DNA from: Piscibacillus halophilus
GTDB lineage: Bacteria > Bacillota > Bacilli > Bacillales > Alkalibacillaceae
Reading direction: 5' to 3'
DNA length: 64,000 nucleotides
Assembly (NCBI RefSeq): GCF_900110685.1
Contig: NZ_FOES01000001.1
Span: forward strand, 173,086 to 237,085
Of this stretch, positions 55,190-64,000 are shown in pieces. The notes under the pieces are model-generated. The model did no database searches, had not been told where the DNA came from, and saw nothing but the letters and a program-made list of their open reading frames with translations. Every line of letters begins with the position of its first letter. Positions within the stretch are counted from its first letter, which is position 1. The translations under genes were made by a program, and so were the position numbers.

Positions 55190-56587
55190 ATGTCAAATGT
55201 CGTTAGATTGATTCCACCCATTCATGAGTTACTACAATCGAAAACTTTAAAACATTTAGTTGATGAGCATAATTTGAATGAGCCATTTGTAAAAAGAGTT
55301 ATCCAACAACAGACTGATCAAACTCGCAAAGACATTTTAAGTAAAGAACTGACATTTGAAAGCAGGGAAGAAGTCCGTGATTATATCCTATCTAATACAA
55401 AAGATTCGATTGAGTCCTATATGTCAAACCAAATTGAACCAGTCATAAATGCTACAGGGACAGTCTTACACACAAATTTAGGACGGGCTCGCTTATCCGA
55501 AGCAGCTATTCAACGTGTAGTTGAGGTGGCAAGACATTATTCGACTCTAGAATATAACAAACAAACAGGAGATCGAGGCTCAAGACATGACTTAGTAGAA
55601 CAGTATATAAAAGATTTAACAGGTGCTGAGGCTGCTATAGTTGTTAATAATAATGCTGCAAGTGTGTATATGGTATTATCCGCTTTCTCTAAAGGTGGCG
55701 AAGTGATCGTATCTAGAGGAGAATTAGTTGAAATTGGCGGTAGTTTTCGCGTGTCATCCATTATGGAAGAGAGTGGAGCCACTCTTAAAGAAGTTGGAAC
55801 GACAAACAAAACCCACTTGTATGATTATGAACAAGCTATAAATGAGCATACGAGCATGATGATGAAAGTGCATACGAGCAATTTTCATATGATTGGTTTT
55901 ACAAAACAAGTCGAAAGAACAGACCTAGTAAAATTGGCTCGAGAACATGATGTCTTAACTTATGAAGATCTCGGAAGTGGAATGGTATATGACTTAACTG
56001 AGCACGGTATTGGTCAGGAGCCGTTGGTTAGGGATATTATAGAATCAGGCATTGATCTTGTCTCTTTTAGTGGAGATAAGTTATTAGGTGGACCCCAAGT
56101 TGGAGTTATTGCAGGTAAAAAGGAATATATCAATCAATTAAAAAAACACCAGCTAGCTAGAGTGTTAAGAGTAGATAAAATGACTTATGCAGCTTTAGAA
56201 GAAACATTAAAACAATGGATTTTCATCAATCAAAACAAAAATATCCCAACCTTAAGAGATATTCTATTAACTCGAGAGGAACTAAAAATTCGTGTTAAGA
56301 GGTTTATAGAACGATATTTAACTTATGACGATACATCGCTAGTCTTAAATGAAAAGATTTTATCTTCAAAAATAGGAGGGGGCACGTTACCAGAGATCAA
56401 TTTAGACTCTTATGGGGTGACAATCAATAGTGAACAGTATACCTCAAAAGAACTTAAGGATTTATTAAGGAAAATGAATCCACCGATTATCACTAGAATA
56501 GAAGATGAACAAGTTTTGATGGATTTTAGGACGATTAGTGAGAATGAAGAGGACATTGTTTTGAAAAAATTGGTAGAAATTAAGTGA
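55190..56587 (+). CDS. selA: L-seryl-tRNA(Sec) selenium transferase SelA
   Basis: 465-residue PLP enzyme that converts Ser-tRNA-Sec to Sec-tRNA-Sec with selenophosphate from SelD. The N-terminal domain that grips tRNA-Sec (~1-80) precedes the fold-type I core. The NATGTVLHTNLGRARLS motif and the PLP lysine in FSGDKLLGGPQ are intact. Length is standard. AAAGGAA precedes the ATG. Last gene of the selenocysteine cluster; no clear terminator was found after it. Confidence 0.96.
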   Translation: MSNVVRLIPPIHELLQSKTLKHLVDEHNLNEPFVKRVIQQQTDQTRKDILSKELTFESREEVRDYILSNTKDSIESYMSNQIEPVINATGTVLHTNLGRARLSEAAIQRVVEVARHYSTLEYNKQTGDRGSRHDLVEQYIKDLTGAEAAIVVNNNAASVYMVLSAFSKGGEVIVSRGELVEIGGSFRVSSIMEESGATLKEVGTTNKTHLYDYEQAINEHTSMMMKVHTSNFHMIGFTKQVERTDLVKLAREHDVLTYEDLGSGMVYDLTEHGIGQEPLVRDIIESGIDLVSFSGDKLLGGPQVGVIAGKKEYINQLKKHQLARVLRVDKMTYAALEETLKQWIFINQNKNIPTLRDILLTREELKIRVKRFIERYLTYDDTSLVLNEKILSSKIGGGTLPEINLDSYGVTINSEQYTSKELKDLLRKMNPPIITRIEDEQVLMDFRTISENEEDIVLKKLVEIK

Positions 56588-56643
56588 ATGGTTAATGTTC
56601 AAGGCTTTAAAACGTTAAATCTATAAAAATTGTTTCCAAATGT

Positions 56644-56680
56644 TTTACTTCTACAATATTTTCATATAAAATGTAGAAGT
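56644..56680 (+). promoter_or_regulatory. Aconitase promoter within a 9-bp inverted repeat
   Basis: TTTACT (56644-56649) and TAAAAT (56667-56672) are separated by 17 nt. ACTTCTACA (56647-56655) and TGTAGAAGT (56672-56680) are perfect inverted arms that bracket the core promoter, overlapping the -35 and the end of the -10. This suggests a repressor operator. CcpC regulates citB in B. subtilis, but its ATAA-type sites do not obviously match. Confidence 0.6.
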
Positions 56681-56692
56681 GCAGAAAATGAG

Positions 56693-56712
56693 TGATTCTA
56701 TTGTAAGAATCA
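56693..56712 (+). other. Inverted repeat in the aconitase leader
   Basis: TGATTCT (56693-56699) and AGAATCA (56706-56712) are perfect 7-nt arms with a 6-nt loop, in the 5' untranslated region 39 nt before the start codon. In mRNA this would form a small hairpin. Confidence 0.5.
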
Positions 56713-56750
56713 TCTATTAAACTACATATTTTCATTAAGGGGGTAAAAAC

Positions 56751-59462
56751 GTGAACACAAATGCCTTTAATGCGAAAAAGCAATTTGAATTGAATGGTAA
56801 GACGTATAACTATTACCATCTAAAAGCATTAGAAGATAAAGGTTTAGGCAAGATTTCTCGTCTTCCTTTCTCAATCCGCGTGCTTTTAGAATCTGTTTTA
56901 CGTCAACATGATGGTCATGTCATTAAAGACGAACACGTTGAAAAATTAGCGCAATGGGGTAATGGGGACTCTGTAGATGTTCCTTTTAAACCTTCACGAG
57001 TAATCTTACAAGACTTCACAGGGGTACCTGCAGTGGTTGACCTAGCTTCACTACGTAAAGCAATGGTTGATATGGGAGGAAGCCCTGATCAAATCAATCC
57101 AGAAGTACCAGTAGATTTAGTTATCGACCACTCTGTACAGGTTGATAAATATGGTACACCAGATGCTCTTAAAGCAAATATGGAAATTGAGTTCGATCGT
57201 AACAAAGAACGTTATGAGTTCCTACATTGGGCTCAAAAAGCGTTCGATAACTATCGTGCAGTTCCACCAGCAACTGGTATCGTTCACCAGGTAAACTTAG
57301 AGTACATCGCAAACGTTGTACATGAGCAACAACAAGAAGATGGTACGTATGATGCGTTCCCAGACACACTTGTTGGTACAGACTCTCATACGACGATGAT
57401 TAACGGTCTTGGTGTATTAGGCTGGGGTGTAGGTGGTATTGAAGCTGAAGCTGGAATGCTTGGTCAACCATCTTACTTCCCAACACCAGAAGTAGTAGGG
57501 GTTAAATTAACAGGTAGTTTCCCTGAAGGTACAACGGCTACTGACTTAGCACTTAAAGTAACTCAAGTACTACGTGAGAAAAAAGTAGTTGGTAAATTTG
57601 TAGAATTCTTCGGTCCTGGTTTAACTGAAATGCCATTAGCAGACCGTGCTACAATTTCTAACATGGCGCCTGAATATGGTGCAACTTGTGGTTTCTTCCC
57701 AGTTGATGAAGAATCATTAGATTACATGCGTCTAACAGGTCGTTCTGAAGAGCACGTTCAGCTGGTAAAAGAATATCTACAAAAGAACGATTTATTCTAT
57801 ACACCAGATCAAGAAGATCCAGAATTCACACAATTAGTGGAAATCGATCTTTCTGAATTAGAACCGAACTTATCAGGTCCAAAACGTCCACAGGATTTAA
57901 TTCCTTTATCAGAAATGAAAAAGTCATTTAATGAAGCTTTAACAGCTCCTGCTGGTAACCAAGGTTTTGGATTATCTGACAATGAAAAAGAAAAAGAAGC
58001 TGTTGTTAAATTTAACGACGGTTCTGAAACGACAATGAAAACAGGTGCAGTTGCAATCGCAGCGATTACATCTTGTACTAACACATCTAACCCACACGTT
58101 ATGTTAGGTGCAGGACTACTTGCTAAAAATGCGGTAGAAAAAGGTCTAAATGTACCTGAATACGTTAAGACATCATTAGCTCCTGGTTCTAAAGTTGTAA
58201 CAAACTACTTAGAAAACTCAGGTTTAATGGAATATCTCAATCAATTAGGATTTAACTTAGTTGGTTACGGTTGTACAACATGTATTGGTAACTCTGGACC
58301 ATTACTTCCAGAAATCGAAGAAGCGATTGCGGAGTCAGACTTAACAGTAGCTTCTGTCCTATCTGGTAACCGTAACTTCGAAGGTCGTATTCACCCATTA
58401 GTACGTGCGAACTACTTAGCATCACCACCACTAGTTGTAGCGTATGCATTGGCAGGTACAGTGGATATCGACATTCTAAATGAGCCATTAGGCCAAGACA
58501 AAGATGGTAACGATGTATTCTTCAAAGATATCTGGCCATCATCTGAAGAAATTAAAGCGGAAATCCAAAAGGTTGTAACACCTGAAATCTTCCGTAAAGA
58601 GTATGAAGAAGTATTTAACTCTAACGAAAAATGGAACGAAATCCAAACAACTGATGAACCTCTTTATGAGTGGGATGCAGATTCAACTTATATTCAAAAC
58701 CCACCATTCTTTGAAGAGATGTCTAAAGATCCGAAAGAAGTTACACCATTAAAAGGTATGCGTGTAGTTGGTAAATTTGGTGATTCTGTAACGACTGACC
58801 ACATTTCACCAGCTGGTGCGATTCCAAAAGATATGCCTGCAGGTAAATACTTAGTTGATAAAGGTGTATCACCACGTAACTTTAACTCTTACGGTTCTCG
58901 TCGTGGTAACCACGAAGTTATGATGCGTGGTACATTTGGTAATATTCGTATCCGTAATGAAATTGCAGGGGGTAAAGAAGGTGGCTTCACAACTTACTGG
59001 CCAACTGGCGATGTAATGCCTATTTACGATGCTGCAATGAAGTATAAAGAAGATGGAACAGATTTATGTGTTATTGCTGGTAAAGACTACGGTATGGGAA
59101 GTTCTCGTGACTGGGCTGCAAAAGGTACAGATCTATTAGGTATTAAGACTGTTATTGCAGAAAGCTTTGAACGTATCCACCGTTCTAACCTAGTTATGAT
59201 GGGTGTGTTACCACTTCAATTTAAAGATGGTGATAGCATTGAATCACTAGGACTTACTGGTAAAGAAACATTTGATGTAGAAGTTACAGAAGACGTAAAA
59301 CCACATGATTTAGTCAAAGTAACAGCGACTGATGAAGATGGAAACCAAAAAGAATTTGAAGTAATCGCTCGTTTCGATAGTGATGTAGAAGTTGATTACT
59401 ATCGTCATGGCGGAATCCTTCAAATGGTTCTTCGTAATAAATTACAAAATCAACACGCTTAA
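56751..59462 (+). CDS. citB: Aconitate hydratase
   Basis: 903-residue aconitase A/IRP-type enzyme of the TCA cycle that interconverts citrate and isocitrate. The 4Fe-4S ligand cysteines are in [10 protein letters not shown] and [12 protein letters not shown]. The swivel domain (from ~680) holds the [12 protein letters not shown] and [10 protein letters not shown] substrate arginines. Starts at GTG with AAGGGGG upstream. The codon use is more uniform than its neighbours, as expected for high expression. B. subtilis CitB also binds mRNA when its cluster is lost. Confidence 0.98.
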   Translation: MNTNAFNAKKQFELNGKTYNYYHLKALEDKGLGKISRLPFSIRVLLESVLRQHDGHVIKDEHVEKLAQWGNGDSVDVPFKPSRVILQDFTGVPAVVDLASLRKAMVDMGGSPDQINPEVPVDLVIDHSVQVDKYGTPDALKANMEIEFDRNKERYEFLHWAQKAFDNYRAVPPATGIVHQVNLEYIANVVHEQQQEDGTYDAFPDTLVGTDSHTTMINGLGVLGWGVGGIEAEAGMLGQPSYFPTPEVVGVKLTGSFPEGTTATDLALKVTQVLREKKVVGKFVEFFGPGLTEMPLADRATISNMAPEYGATCGFFPVDEESLDYMRLTGRSEEHVQLVKEYLQKNDLFYTPDQEDPEFTQLVEIDLSELEPNLSGPKRPQDLIPLSEMKKSFNEALTAPAGNQGFGLSDNEKEKEAVVKFNDGSETTMKTGAVAIAAITSCTNTSNPHVMLGAGLLAKNAVEKGLNVPEYVKTSLAPGSKVVTNYLENSGLMEYLNQLGFNLVGYGCTTCIGNSGPLLPEIEEAIAESDLTVASVLSGNRNFEGRIHPLVRANYLASPPLVVAYALAGTVDIDILNEPLGQDKDGNDVFFKDIWPSSEEIKAEIQKVVTPEIFRKEYEEVFNSNEKWNEIQTTDEPLYEWDADSTYIQNPPFFEEMSKDPKEVTPLKGMRVVGKFGDSVTTDHISPAGAIPKDMPAGKYLVDKGVSPRNFNSYGSRRGNHEVMMRGTFGNIRIRNEIAGGKEGGFTTYWPTGDVMPIYDAAMKYKEDGTDLCVIAGKDYGMGSSRDWAAKGTDLLGIKTVIAESFERIHRSNLVMMGVLPLQFKDGDSIESLGLTGKETFDVEVTEDVKPHDLVKVTATDEDGNQKEFEVIARFDSDVEVDYYRHGGILQMVLRNKLQNQHA

Positions 59463-59471
59463 TAACTATAA

Positions 59472-59505
59472 AAAGCACATCGCTAATCGCGATGTGCTTT
59501 TTTTT
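59472..59505. terminator. Terminator between aconitase and the convergent catalase gene
   Basis: AAAGCACATCGC (59472-59483) and GCGATGTGCTTT (59489-59500) form a perfect 12-bp stem with a 5-nt loop and a T run. The A-rich left flank lets it serve the minus-strand gene too. Confidence 0.93.
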
Positions 59506-61621
59506 AGGCTTGTTTTCGATCATGATTCTCTCTCATCCAGTGACGATGCTGCGCAATGGCTTCAATAAATGCCTGAGTAAAATCAGTTAAATCATGAGTA
59601 TCATTGACCGTTACAACACCTAGGTTCGAATAAACTTCACCTGTATGATCATTCATATAAGCAATGTTATTAACTAAAGTGTTGGGTAATATTTGTAAGG
59701 CTTCATTTGTAATTCCAATTGGTTTAGCATGAGCATACGTATCATTGATAAAATCTTTAGTTTCCTTATAGCCTGATAACATATCGATATGCTGGCCACC
59801 AGGAATAAATAAAGCATCATACAGGACTGAATGGGTATTGGCAAAACTCTTTTGAGGTTCGACTTGGTCTCCTTCAGCACTGTTTACTGGGCTGAGGGTT
59901 TTGCTCACGATTTCTAAATGAATACCTTGTTTTTGAAAAGCGACTTTAACTTGTTTTAATTCATTATAGTTAAATCCTTCATCAATCAATACAGCTACTT
60001 TACGAGTTCTAGGTGTTTTTATTGTGTTTTCTTGACTTAAAGCTGGTGAAGTGGCTGTAATGGTTGTCGTGTTCTTTTTAGTTGGAGGTTGAGCCCCAAT
60101 TCCTTTTGCTATCTCTTTAGCCAAATCATGATCGACCTGATTGAACATATCAACTACTTTTTGTCTTATCGTTTTATCCTTAACGCTCCCAACTTCAAAA
60201 TGGAAAGCTTTAATAATATGTTTCTTCTCAGCTGCTGACATACTATTCCAAAATAGTCTCGCTTGACTAAAATGATCATTAAAACTTTCACTACGTGTTC
60301 TAATTTTAGTGCCATCCACTTTTTCTTGATAGTGTTCAAACCCACCATCTTTACCAGTAGCCGGCATTGGATAATTGTTCCGAATGGAATTAGGGAAATA
60401 AGAAACCTTACCTTGATCAATGGTCATTCTATGGAATCCGTCTCGCTGATTATTATGAAATTGAACGATTGGGCGATTAATGGGTATCTCGTGGAAGTTG
60501 GGACCACCGAGACGTAGTAATTGTGTATCTAAGTATGAAAATAATCGGCCTTGTAATAATGGATCATTCGTAAAGTCAATACCAGGAACGATATTGCCCA
60601 TATGGAATGCAGCTTGTTCTGTTTCAGCAAAGAAATTATCTTGGTTACGATTTAGGGTCATTTTTCCTACGATTTTGACTGGGACTTGTTCTTCTGGCCA
60701 TATTTTAGTTGAATCCAATATATCAAAATCAAAATCAAATTCCTGACTTTCTTCAATAATTTGTAGGCCTAACTCAAACTCAGGGTATTCACCATTATTA
60801 ATCGCATCCCATAAATCTTTTCGGTTAAAGTCTGGATCTTTACCCGCGATCTTTTGGGCTTCATCCCATGTTAAAGAATGAACACCTAATTTAGGTTTCC
60901 AATGGAATTTGACAAACCTAGCTTTTCCTTGTTCATTAACTAATCTAAATGTATGAACACCGAATCCTTCCATCATTCTAAAGCTTCGAGGTATTCCACG
61001 GTCTGATAGTAACCACATAATCATATGGGCAGACTCTTGGTTATTGACCACCCAATCCCAGAAAGTATCATGGGCCGCGGAAGCTTGTGGGACCTCGTTA
61101 TCAGGCTCTGGTTTAATAGCATGAACGACGTCAGGAAATTTAATTGCATCTTGAATAAAGAATACGGGCATATTGTTAGCAACTAAATCAAAGTTACCAT
61201 CTTCTGTGTAGAATTTAGTAGCAAAGCCGCGAACATCACGCACTGTATCCGCTGAACCTCGGGATCCTACAACTGTTGAAAATCTAACAAATACAGGTGT
61301 TTTTACATTAGGATCTTGTAAAAACTTTGCCTTTGTTAATTCCGTTAATGGTTCGTAAACTTGAAAGTATCCATGAGCACCAAATCCTCTTGCATGAACG
61401 ACACGTTCAGGAATGCGTTCATGGTCAAAGTGAGTCATCTTTTCTCGAAAATGAAAGTCTTCCATTATAGTGGGTCCACGCTGACCAGCTTTTAACGATT
61501 CAGACGTATTCGATACTTTTGTTCCTTGATCTGTTGTTAAATCTTTTTCCTCATGATTAACCTTATAATCTTCTAATTGTTGTTGTTTTTTTGTTGGTTC
61601 TTCTTGAGGCTTATTCTTCAT
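59504..61621 (-). CDS. katE: Large-subunit heme catalase with DJ-1-like C-terminal domain
   Basis: 705-residue clade-2 catalase that dismutates hydrogen peroxide. The core (~25-500) has the catalytic His in HARGFGAHG, Asn in LVANNMPVFF and the heme-ligand Tyr in RLFSYLDTQ. The C-terminal ~150 residues form the flavodoxin/DJ-1-like domain typical of HPII-type catalases. AAGGAGG lies 7 nt before the ATG. It is inserted between citB and the yneN-like gene compared with B. subtilis. Often a general-stress or spore gene; no sigma-B promoter was recognised. Confidence 0.95.
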   Translation of the reverse strand: MKNKPQEEPTKKQQQLEDYKVNHEEKDLTTDQGTKVSNTSESLKAGQRGPTIMEDFHFREKMTHFDHERIPERVVHARGFGAHGYFQVYEPLTELTKAKFLQDPNVKTPVFVRFSTVVGSRGSADTVRDVRGFATKFYTEDGNFDLVANNMPVFFIQDAIKFPDVVHAIKPEPDNEVPQASAAHDTFWDWVVNNQESAHMIMWLLSDRGIPRSFRMMEGFGVHTFRLVNEQGKARFVKFHWKPKLGVHSLTWDEAQKIAGKDPDFNRKDLWDAINNGEYPEFELGLQIIEESQEFDFDFDILDSTKIWPEEQVPVKIVGKMTLNRNQDNFFAETEQAAFHMGNIVPGIDFTNDPLLQGRLFSYLDTQLLRLGGPNFHEIPINRPIVQFHNNQRDGFHRMTIDQGKVSYFPNSIRNNYPMPATGKDGGFEHYQEKVDGTKIRTRSESFNDHFSQARLFWNSMSAAEKKHIIKAFHFEVGSVKDKTIRQKVVDMFNQVDHDLAKEIAKGIGAQPPTKKNTTTITATSPALSQENTIKTPRTRKVAVLIDEGFNYNELKQVKVAFQKQGIHLEIVSKTLSPVNSAEGDQVEPQKSFANTHSVLYDALFIPGGQHIDMLSGYKETKDFINDTYAHAKPIGITNEALQILPNTLVNNIAYMNDHTGEVYSNLGVVTVNDTHDLTDFTQAFIEAIAQHRHWMRENHDRKQA

Positions 61622-61801
61622 AATGAGACCTCCTTATAAAATTCTAATTCCTAGTTTGGCTAGTTCTCGGTGAGTTATTCCATTTATAGGATATTTATTA
61701 ACAAAGTTTTCATTTATTTTTAAACACGAAAATATTCGAGGGCATTATAATTTGATAAGATAAGATTGTACTTTTGTATAAGCTCTAAAGGAGGAGCCAC
61801 C

Positions 61802-62371
61802 ATGATCTGGAAACGAATATTCGCAGTAGGATTCATCATAACTTTATTAAGTATTGTCGTATATAATACTCTATTAACTAATGAAACGGGTGAAGAGGAG
61901 AACGATTCAATTTTTATTGTTCCAGAAGGGATGGACGTTGAATCGGGAGGCACAGAAGTAGGAGATCTTGCGCCTAATTTTCAGTTAGAAACAATGGAAG
62001 GTGAGACGGTCCAGTTAGAAGATTATAAAGGGAAGAAAGTATTTTTGAACTTCTGGGCATCGTGGTGTGGTCCATGTAAAGAAGAAATGCCTCATATGCA
62101 GGAATTTCATGAGAAATATGGAGATGAAGTCGCTATTTTGGCTGTTAATACAAATGAGCCAGTTCTAGATAACGCAAGGGAGTTCGTTGAAGAATATGAA
62201 TTAACTTTTCCAATCTTACTTGATGAAACAACTGAAGTAGCTGCTCGTTACAAAGTCCCTAATTTACCAACGACTTATTTTATAAATAGTGAAGGTGAAA
62301 TTCAAATACAACGAAAATCTGGTCCTATGACATTTGAAGAAATGGAAGAAAAAATGAAGGAATTAGATTAA
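61802..62371 (+). CDS. yneN: Membrane-anchored TlpA/ResA-like thioredoxin (YneN-like), CGPC
   Basis: 189 residues: N-terminal membrane anchor (~4-24), acidic spacer, and a thioredoxin domain with the active site WCGPC and the cis-proline segment LPTTYFI. It matches YneN by position after citB and by family. It probably takes electrons from a CcdA protein. ATG 61802 with AAAGGAGGAG upstream is chosen. A paralogue with CPPC is encoded at 45586. Confidence 0.88.
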   Translation: MIWKRIFAVGFIITLLSIVVYNTLLTNETGEEENDSIFIVPEGMDVESGGTEVGDLAPNFQLETMEGETVQLEDYKGKKVFLNFWASWCGPCKEEMPHMQEFHEKYGDEVAILAVNTNEPVLDNAREFVEEYELTFPILLDETTEVAARYKVPNLPTTYFINSEGEIQIQRKSGPMTFEEMEEKMKELD

Positions 62372-62427
62372 CAATATGTATATTTTACCAACATAATGGT
62401 CAAACTATTTGCAAAAAGGAGACGATT

Positions 62428-62577
62428 ATGTTGCGTAAAAAAGATTTTGTTACATTTCAATCACTCATTGAAAGTGAAAAAGAAAAAATTATGAAAAATC
62501 CAGATGAAATGGAGAAAATTTATGATAAGTTAGATGAACGATTAGGGGTTGTGAAAAATACTGAAAAGCATGCATAG
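62428..62577 (+). CDS. FbpB-like small basic protein
   Basis: 49-residue protein beginning MLRKKDFVTFQSLIES, with a charged helical body (EKEKIMKNPDEMEKIYDKL), resembling the Fur-regulated basic protein FbpB family. FbpB acts with the small RNA FsrA in the iron-sparing response in B. subtilis. AAAAGGAG precedes the ATG. No clear Fur box was seen upstream, so iron control is unproven. Confidence 0.7.
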   Translation: MLRKKDFVTFQSLIESEKEKIMKNPDEMEKIYDKLDERLGVVKNTEKHA

Positions 62578-62629
62578 TCAATAAATCTTCTTCACAAACT
62601 AAAAACAAACTGTGAAGGAGTTGAATGAT

Positions 62630-62851
62630 ATGCCAAATCATAACCGTCCAAAACCGGATGATCGTTCTGATAATGTTGAAAAAATTCAATCTAACATTCA
62701 AAATACGATTGAAAACATGGAAGAAGCCGAAGAATCCATGGCAACTGCTTCAGAAGAGCAGAAAGAACAAATTCAAGCTAAAAATGAGCGCAGACGTCAA
62801 ACGATTAAAGGGTTACGTGAGGAAGCGAGTGACGAAGCGCATGATCAATAA
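62630..62851 (+). CDS. tlp: Small acid-soluble spore protein Tlp
   Basis: 73-residue, very hydrophilic protein starting PNHNRPKPDDRSDNVEKI, the Tlp signature, with a long charged helix rich in Glu. Made in the forespore and degraded at germination in B. subtilis. AAGGAG lies 11 nt before ATG 62630. It keeps its place before yneP; the neighbouring sspN gene of B. subtilis is not found. Confidence 0.92.
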   Translation: MPNHNRPKPDDRSDNVEKIQSNIQNTIENMEEAEESMATASEEQKEQIQAKNERRRQTIKGLREEASDEAHDQ

Positions 62852-62852
62852 A

Positions 62853-62879
62853 AAGTTGGCTGAACAGCCAGCTTTTTAT
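62853..62879 (+). terminator. Terminator after tlp
   Basis: AGTTGGCTG and CAGCCAGCT pair with one G-T wobble across a tiny loop, followed by TTTTTA. Confidence 0.75.
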
Positions 62880-62939
62880 TTGTTATGGAAAAATTATGTT
62901 AAAATAACGTTAACGAGTTCTAAAAGGGAGAGTTACAAC

Positions 62940-63359
62940 ATGATTATGAATGAGGCAAAAGTGAAAGTCAGATATCAAGAAACCGACCAAATGGGAGTAG
63001 TATATCATGCCAATTATTTGGTTTGGTTCGAAATTGGACGTACTCATTTAATTGAACAATTAGGGTTTAATTATGCACAAATGGAAGAAGAAGGGGTTGT
63101 GTCACCAGTTCTAGATATTGAAGCTCAATATAAACAAGCGATTCGTTATGGACAAACTGCGACCGTTAAAACATGGATTGATCATTATGATGGATTTAGA
63201 GTTATTTACGGTTATGAAGTATATTCTGAAGATGGCACTTTATCAGTAACAGGTAAATCGACTCATGTATGTGTGAAAAAATCAAATTTCCGACCAATCT
63301 CTATTCGTAAATATTTTCCAGATTGGCATGAGGCTTATCTAAAAGCAATGGAGGACTAA
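62940..63359 (+). CDS. yneP: Acyl-CoA thioesterase YneP (4HBT family)
   Basis: 139-residue hot-dog-fold thioesterase. The YQETDQMGVVYHANYLVWFE segment contains the catalytic Asp of the 4-hydroxybenzoyl-CoA thioesterase family. ATG 62940 with AAAGGGAGA upstream gives the family N-terminus; a longer overlapping frame through tlp is not real. The true acyl substrate is unknown. yneQ begins 1 nt after its stop. Confidence 0.9.
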   Translation: MIMNEAKVKVRYQETDQMGVVYHANYLVWFEIGRTHLIEQLGFNYAQMEEEGVVSPVLDIEAQYKQAIRYGQTATVKTWIDHYDGFRVIYGYEVYSEDGTLSVTGKSTHVCVKKSNFRPISIRKYFPDWHEAYLKAMED

Positions 63360-63360
63360 T

Positions 63361-63666
63361 ATGGCATTTGGATTAAAACGAGAGGAATTAAGAAACTGGA
63401 AGCGTAAAGTCCAATCAGGTGAAATTGCATTTATTACACATTATTGGGTAGATGATCGTTTTCCAAATATGAAAACTGTAACTAAGGTTGGTTGTAGTGA
63501 CATTGATAAATTGATTCAATGGGGAAAGAAGCATGGACTTAACCCTAAATGGATACATAGAGATGAGAAATATCCACATTATGATTTAATAGGATCTTTT
63601 CAAGTAGAAATTTTAAAAGCTGAAGGTCGGCTAAATCAGTTAGACCGGTTTAAAAATAGGTTCTAA
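63361..63666 (+). CDS. yneQ: Conserved hypothetical protein YneQ
   Basis: 101-residue basic, tryptophan-containing soluble protein with no known domain. The order tlp-yneP-yneQ and the text FGLKREELRNWKRKV match YneQ of B. subtilis. It begins 1 nt after yneP and is probably translationally coupled to it. Function unknown. Confidence 0.82.
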   Translation: MAFGLKREELRNWKRKVQSGEIAFITHYWVDDRFPNMKTVTKVGCSDIDKLIQWGKKHGLNPKWIHRDEKYPHYDLIGSFQVEILKAEGRLNQLDRFKNRF

Positions 63667-63675
63667 GTCAAATGT

Positions 63676-63698
63676 TGGGGTGAGCATACGCTCACTCC
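63676..63698 (+). terminator. Terminator-like hairpin after yneQ
   Basis: GTGAGC (63680-63685) and GCTCAC (63690-63695), extended outward by G-T and G-C pairs, form a stem with a 4-nt loop. Only a weak T-rich tract (CTAATTTAATT) follows. It might instead belong to the end of the neighbouring insertion sequence. Confidence 0.5.
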
Positions 63699-63702
63699 TA
63701 AT

Positions 63703-63999
63703 TTAATTGATACGAACCCTTAAATTCTTATATTGATGATGCAATAACACCTTTAATCTAAAACGATCAAACCGTTTAAAGCCAAAGGCATTACGCTTAA
63801 TCACTTTGGTTTGATTATTAATCCCTTCAACATACCCATTATGTAAATCAAATGCGAAGCTGTTCATGATTTGCTTTTGCCAATTTTGAAAGGTCGATAT
63901 CGACCTTTCAAATTCTACAACTCCCGATGCCTTCACAAGGTCGTAATAACGATATAATTCTTCTTTAATCTCTTTAAGTTTATCTGACCCACCAGCTTT
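63703..63999 (-). mobile_element. ISL3-family transposase, C-terminal part, runs off the window
   Basis: The minus-strand frame is open to the right edge and encodes the last 98 residues of a transposase. HNGYVEGINNQTKVIKRNAFGFK is the conserved end of the DDE domain of ISL3 elements, containing the final catalytic Glu. No stop or frameshift is seen in the visible part. The element end should lie just left of the stop, between 63667 and 63702, but no clear terminal repeat can be recognised. Confidence 0.88.
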
Positions 64000-64000
64000 G

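Noticed and set aside
61740..61790. PerR or Fur box between katE and the yneN-like gene
   Set aside because: TTATAATTTGATAAG matches only one half of the PerR consensus and the Fur match is poor.
62625..62939. Long version of YneP overlapping tlp
   Set aside because: The extra N-terminus is an alternate frame of tlp; the family start and ribosome site are at 62940.
1..64000. CRISPR arrays or prophage
   Set aside because: No evenly spaced direct repeats with variable spacers and no phage structural genes were seen.

Overview
The window is a chromosomal segment of a low-GC, Gram-positive, endospore-forming member of the Bacillaceae. Dipicolinate synthase, CotE, SpoVS, SirA, Tlp and the SpoIIIE/FtsK translocase point to sporulation. 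The gene order follows the Bacillus subtilis ymf/ymd/ymc/yne backbone closely. The acidic cell-surface proteins and an Mrp-type antiporter subunit would fit a salt- or alkali-tolerant bacillus, but genus and species cannot be fixed from this sequence.

Layout. 1-4.5 kb: dpaA(partial)-dpaB-asd-dapG-dapA (dipicolinate and diaminopimelate synthesis). 4.6-8 kb: tepA-ylzJ-ftsK/spoIIIE. 8.1-12.9 kb: a BMP-type nucleoside ABC importer. 13-18.5 kb: ymfF-ymfH-ymfI, ymfJ, ymfK and ymfM/rodZ. 18.5-24.7 kb: pgsA-cinA, recA, rny, ymdB, spoVS. 24.9-33.5 kb: miaB-ymcA, cotE, mutS-mutL-miaA-hfq. 33.6-38 kb: hflX, ynbB, glnR-glnA. 38-42.3 kb: lexA with the divergent DUF896 gene, tkt, sirA, yneF. 42.3-48.4 kb: ccdA, an orphan mrpB, ccdC, then an accessory set (unknown membrane protein, second CcdA, TlpA-like thioredoxin, two-component system) and yneK. 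56.7-63.7 kb: aconitase, a large catalase with a DJ-1-like tail, a TlpA-like thioredoxin, an FbpB-like peptide, tlp, yneP, yneQ. The right edge enters an ISL3-type transposase.

The most notable part is 48.4-56.6 kb, between yneK and aconitase, where B. subtilis has only small spore genes. It holds a complete selenocysteine-decoding set: selC (tRNA-Sec, anticodon TCA), selB, selD and selA. It also holds two genes whose reading frames cross an in-frame TGA. SelD itself has Sec at codon 20, in the position of the catalytic Cys. A small SelW-like Rdx protein has a C-M-M-U motif. Each TGA is followed at a suitable distance (33 and 22 nt) by a perfect stem with a 3-nt loop starting with G-U, as expected of bacterial SECIS elements. 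Conventional ORF calling truncates the first gene and misses the second.

Regulatory signals readable from the sequence include LexA boxes at recA and lexA, a perfect GlnR/TnrA box ahead of glnRA, a sigma-H-type promoter ahead of spoVS, two Spo0A-box-like repeats ahead of sirA, palindromes around the mutS and aconitase promoters, overlapping divergent promoters between selD and the rdx selenoprotein gene, and many intrinsic terminators.
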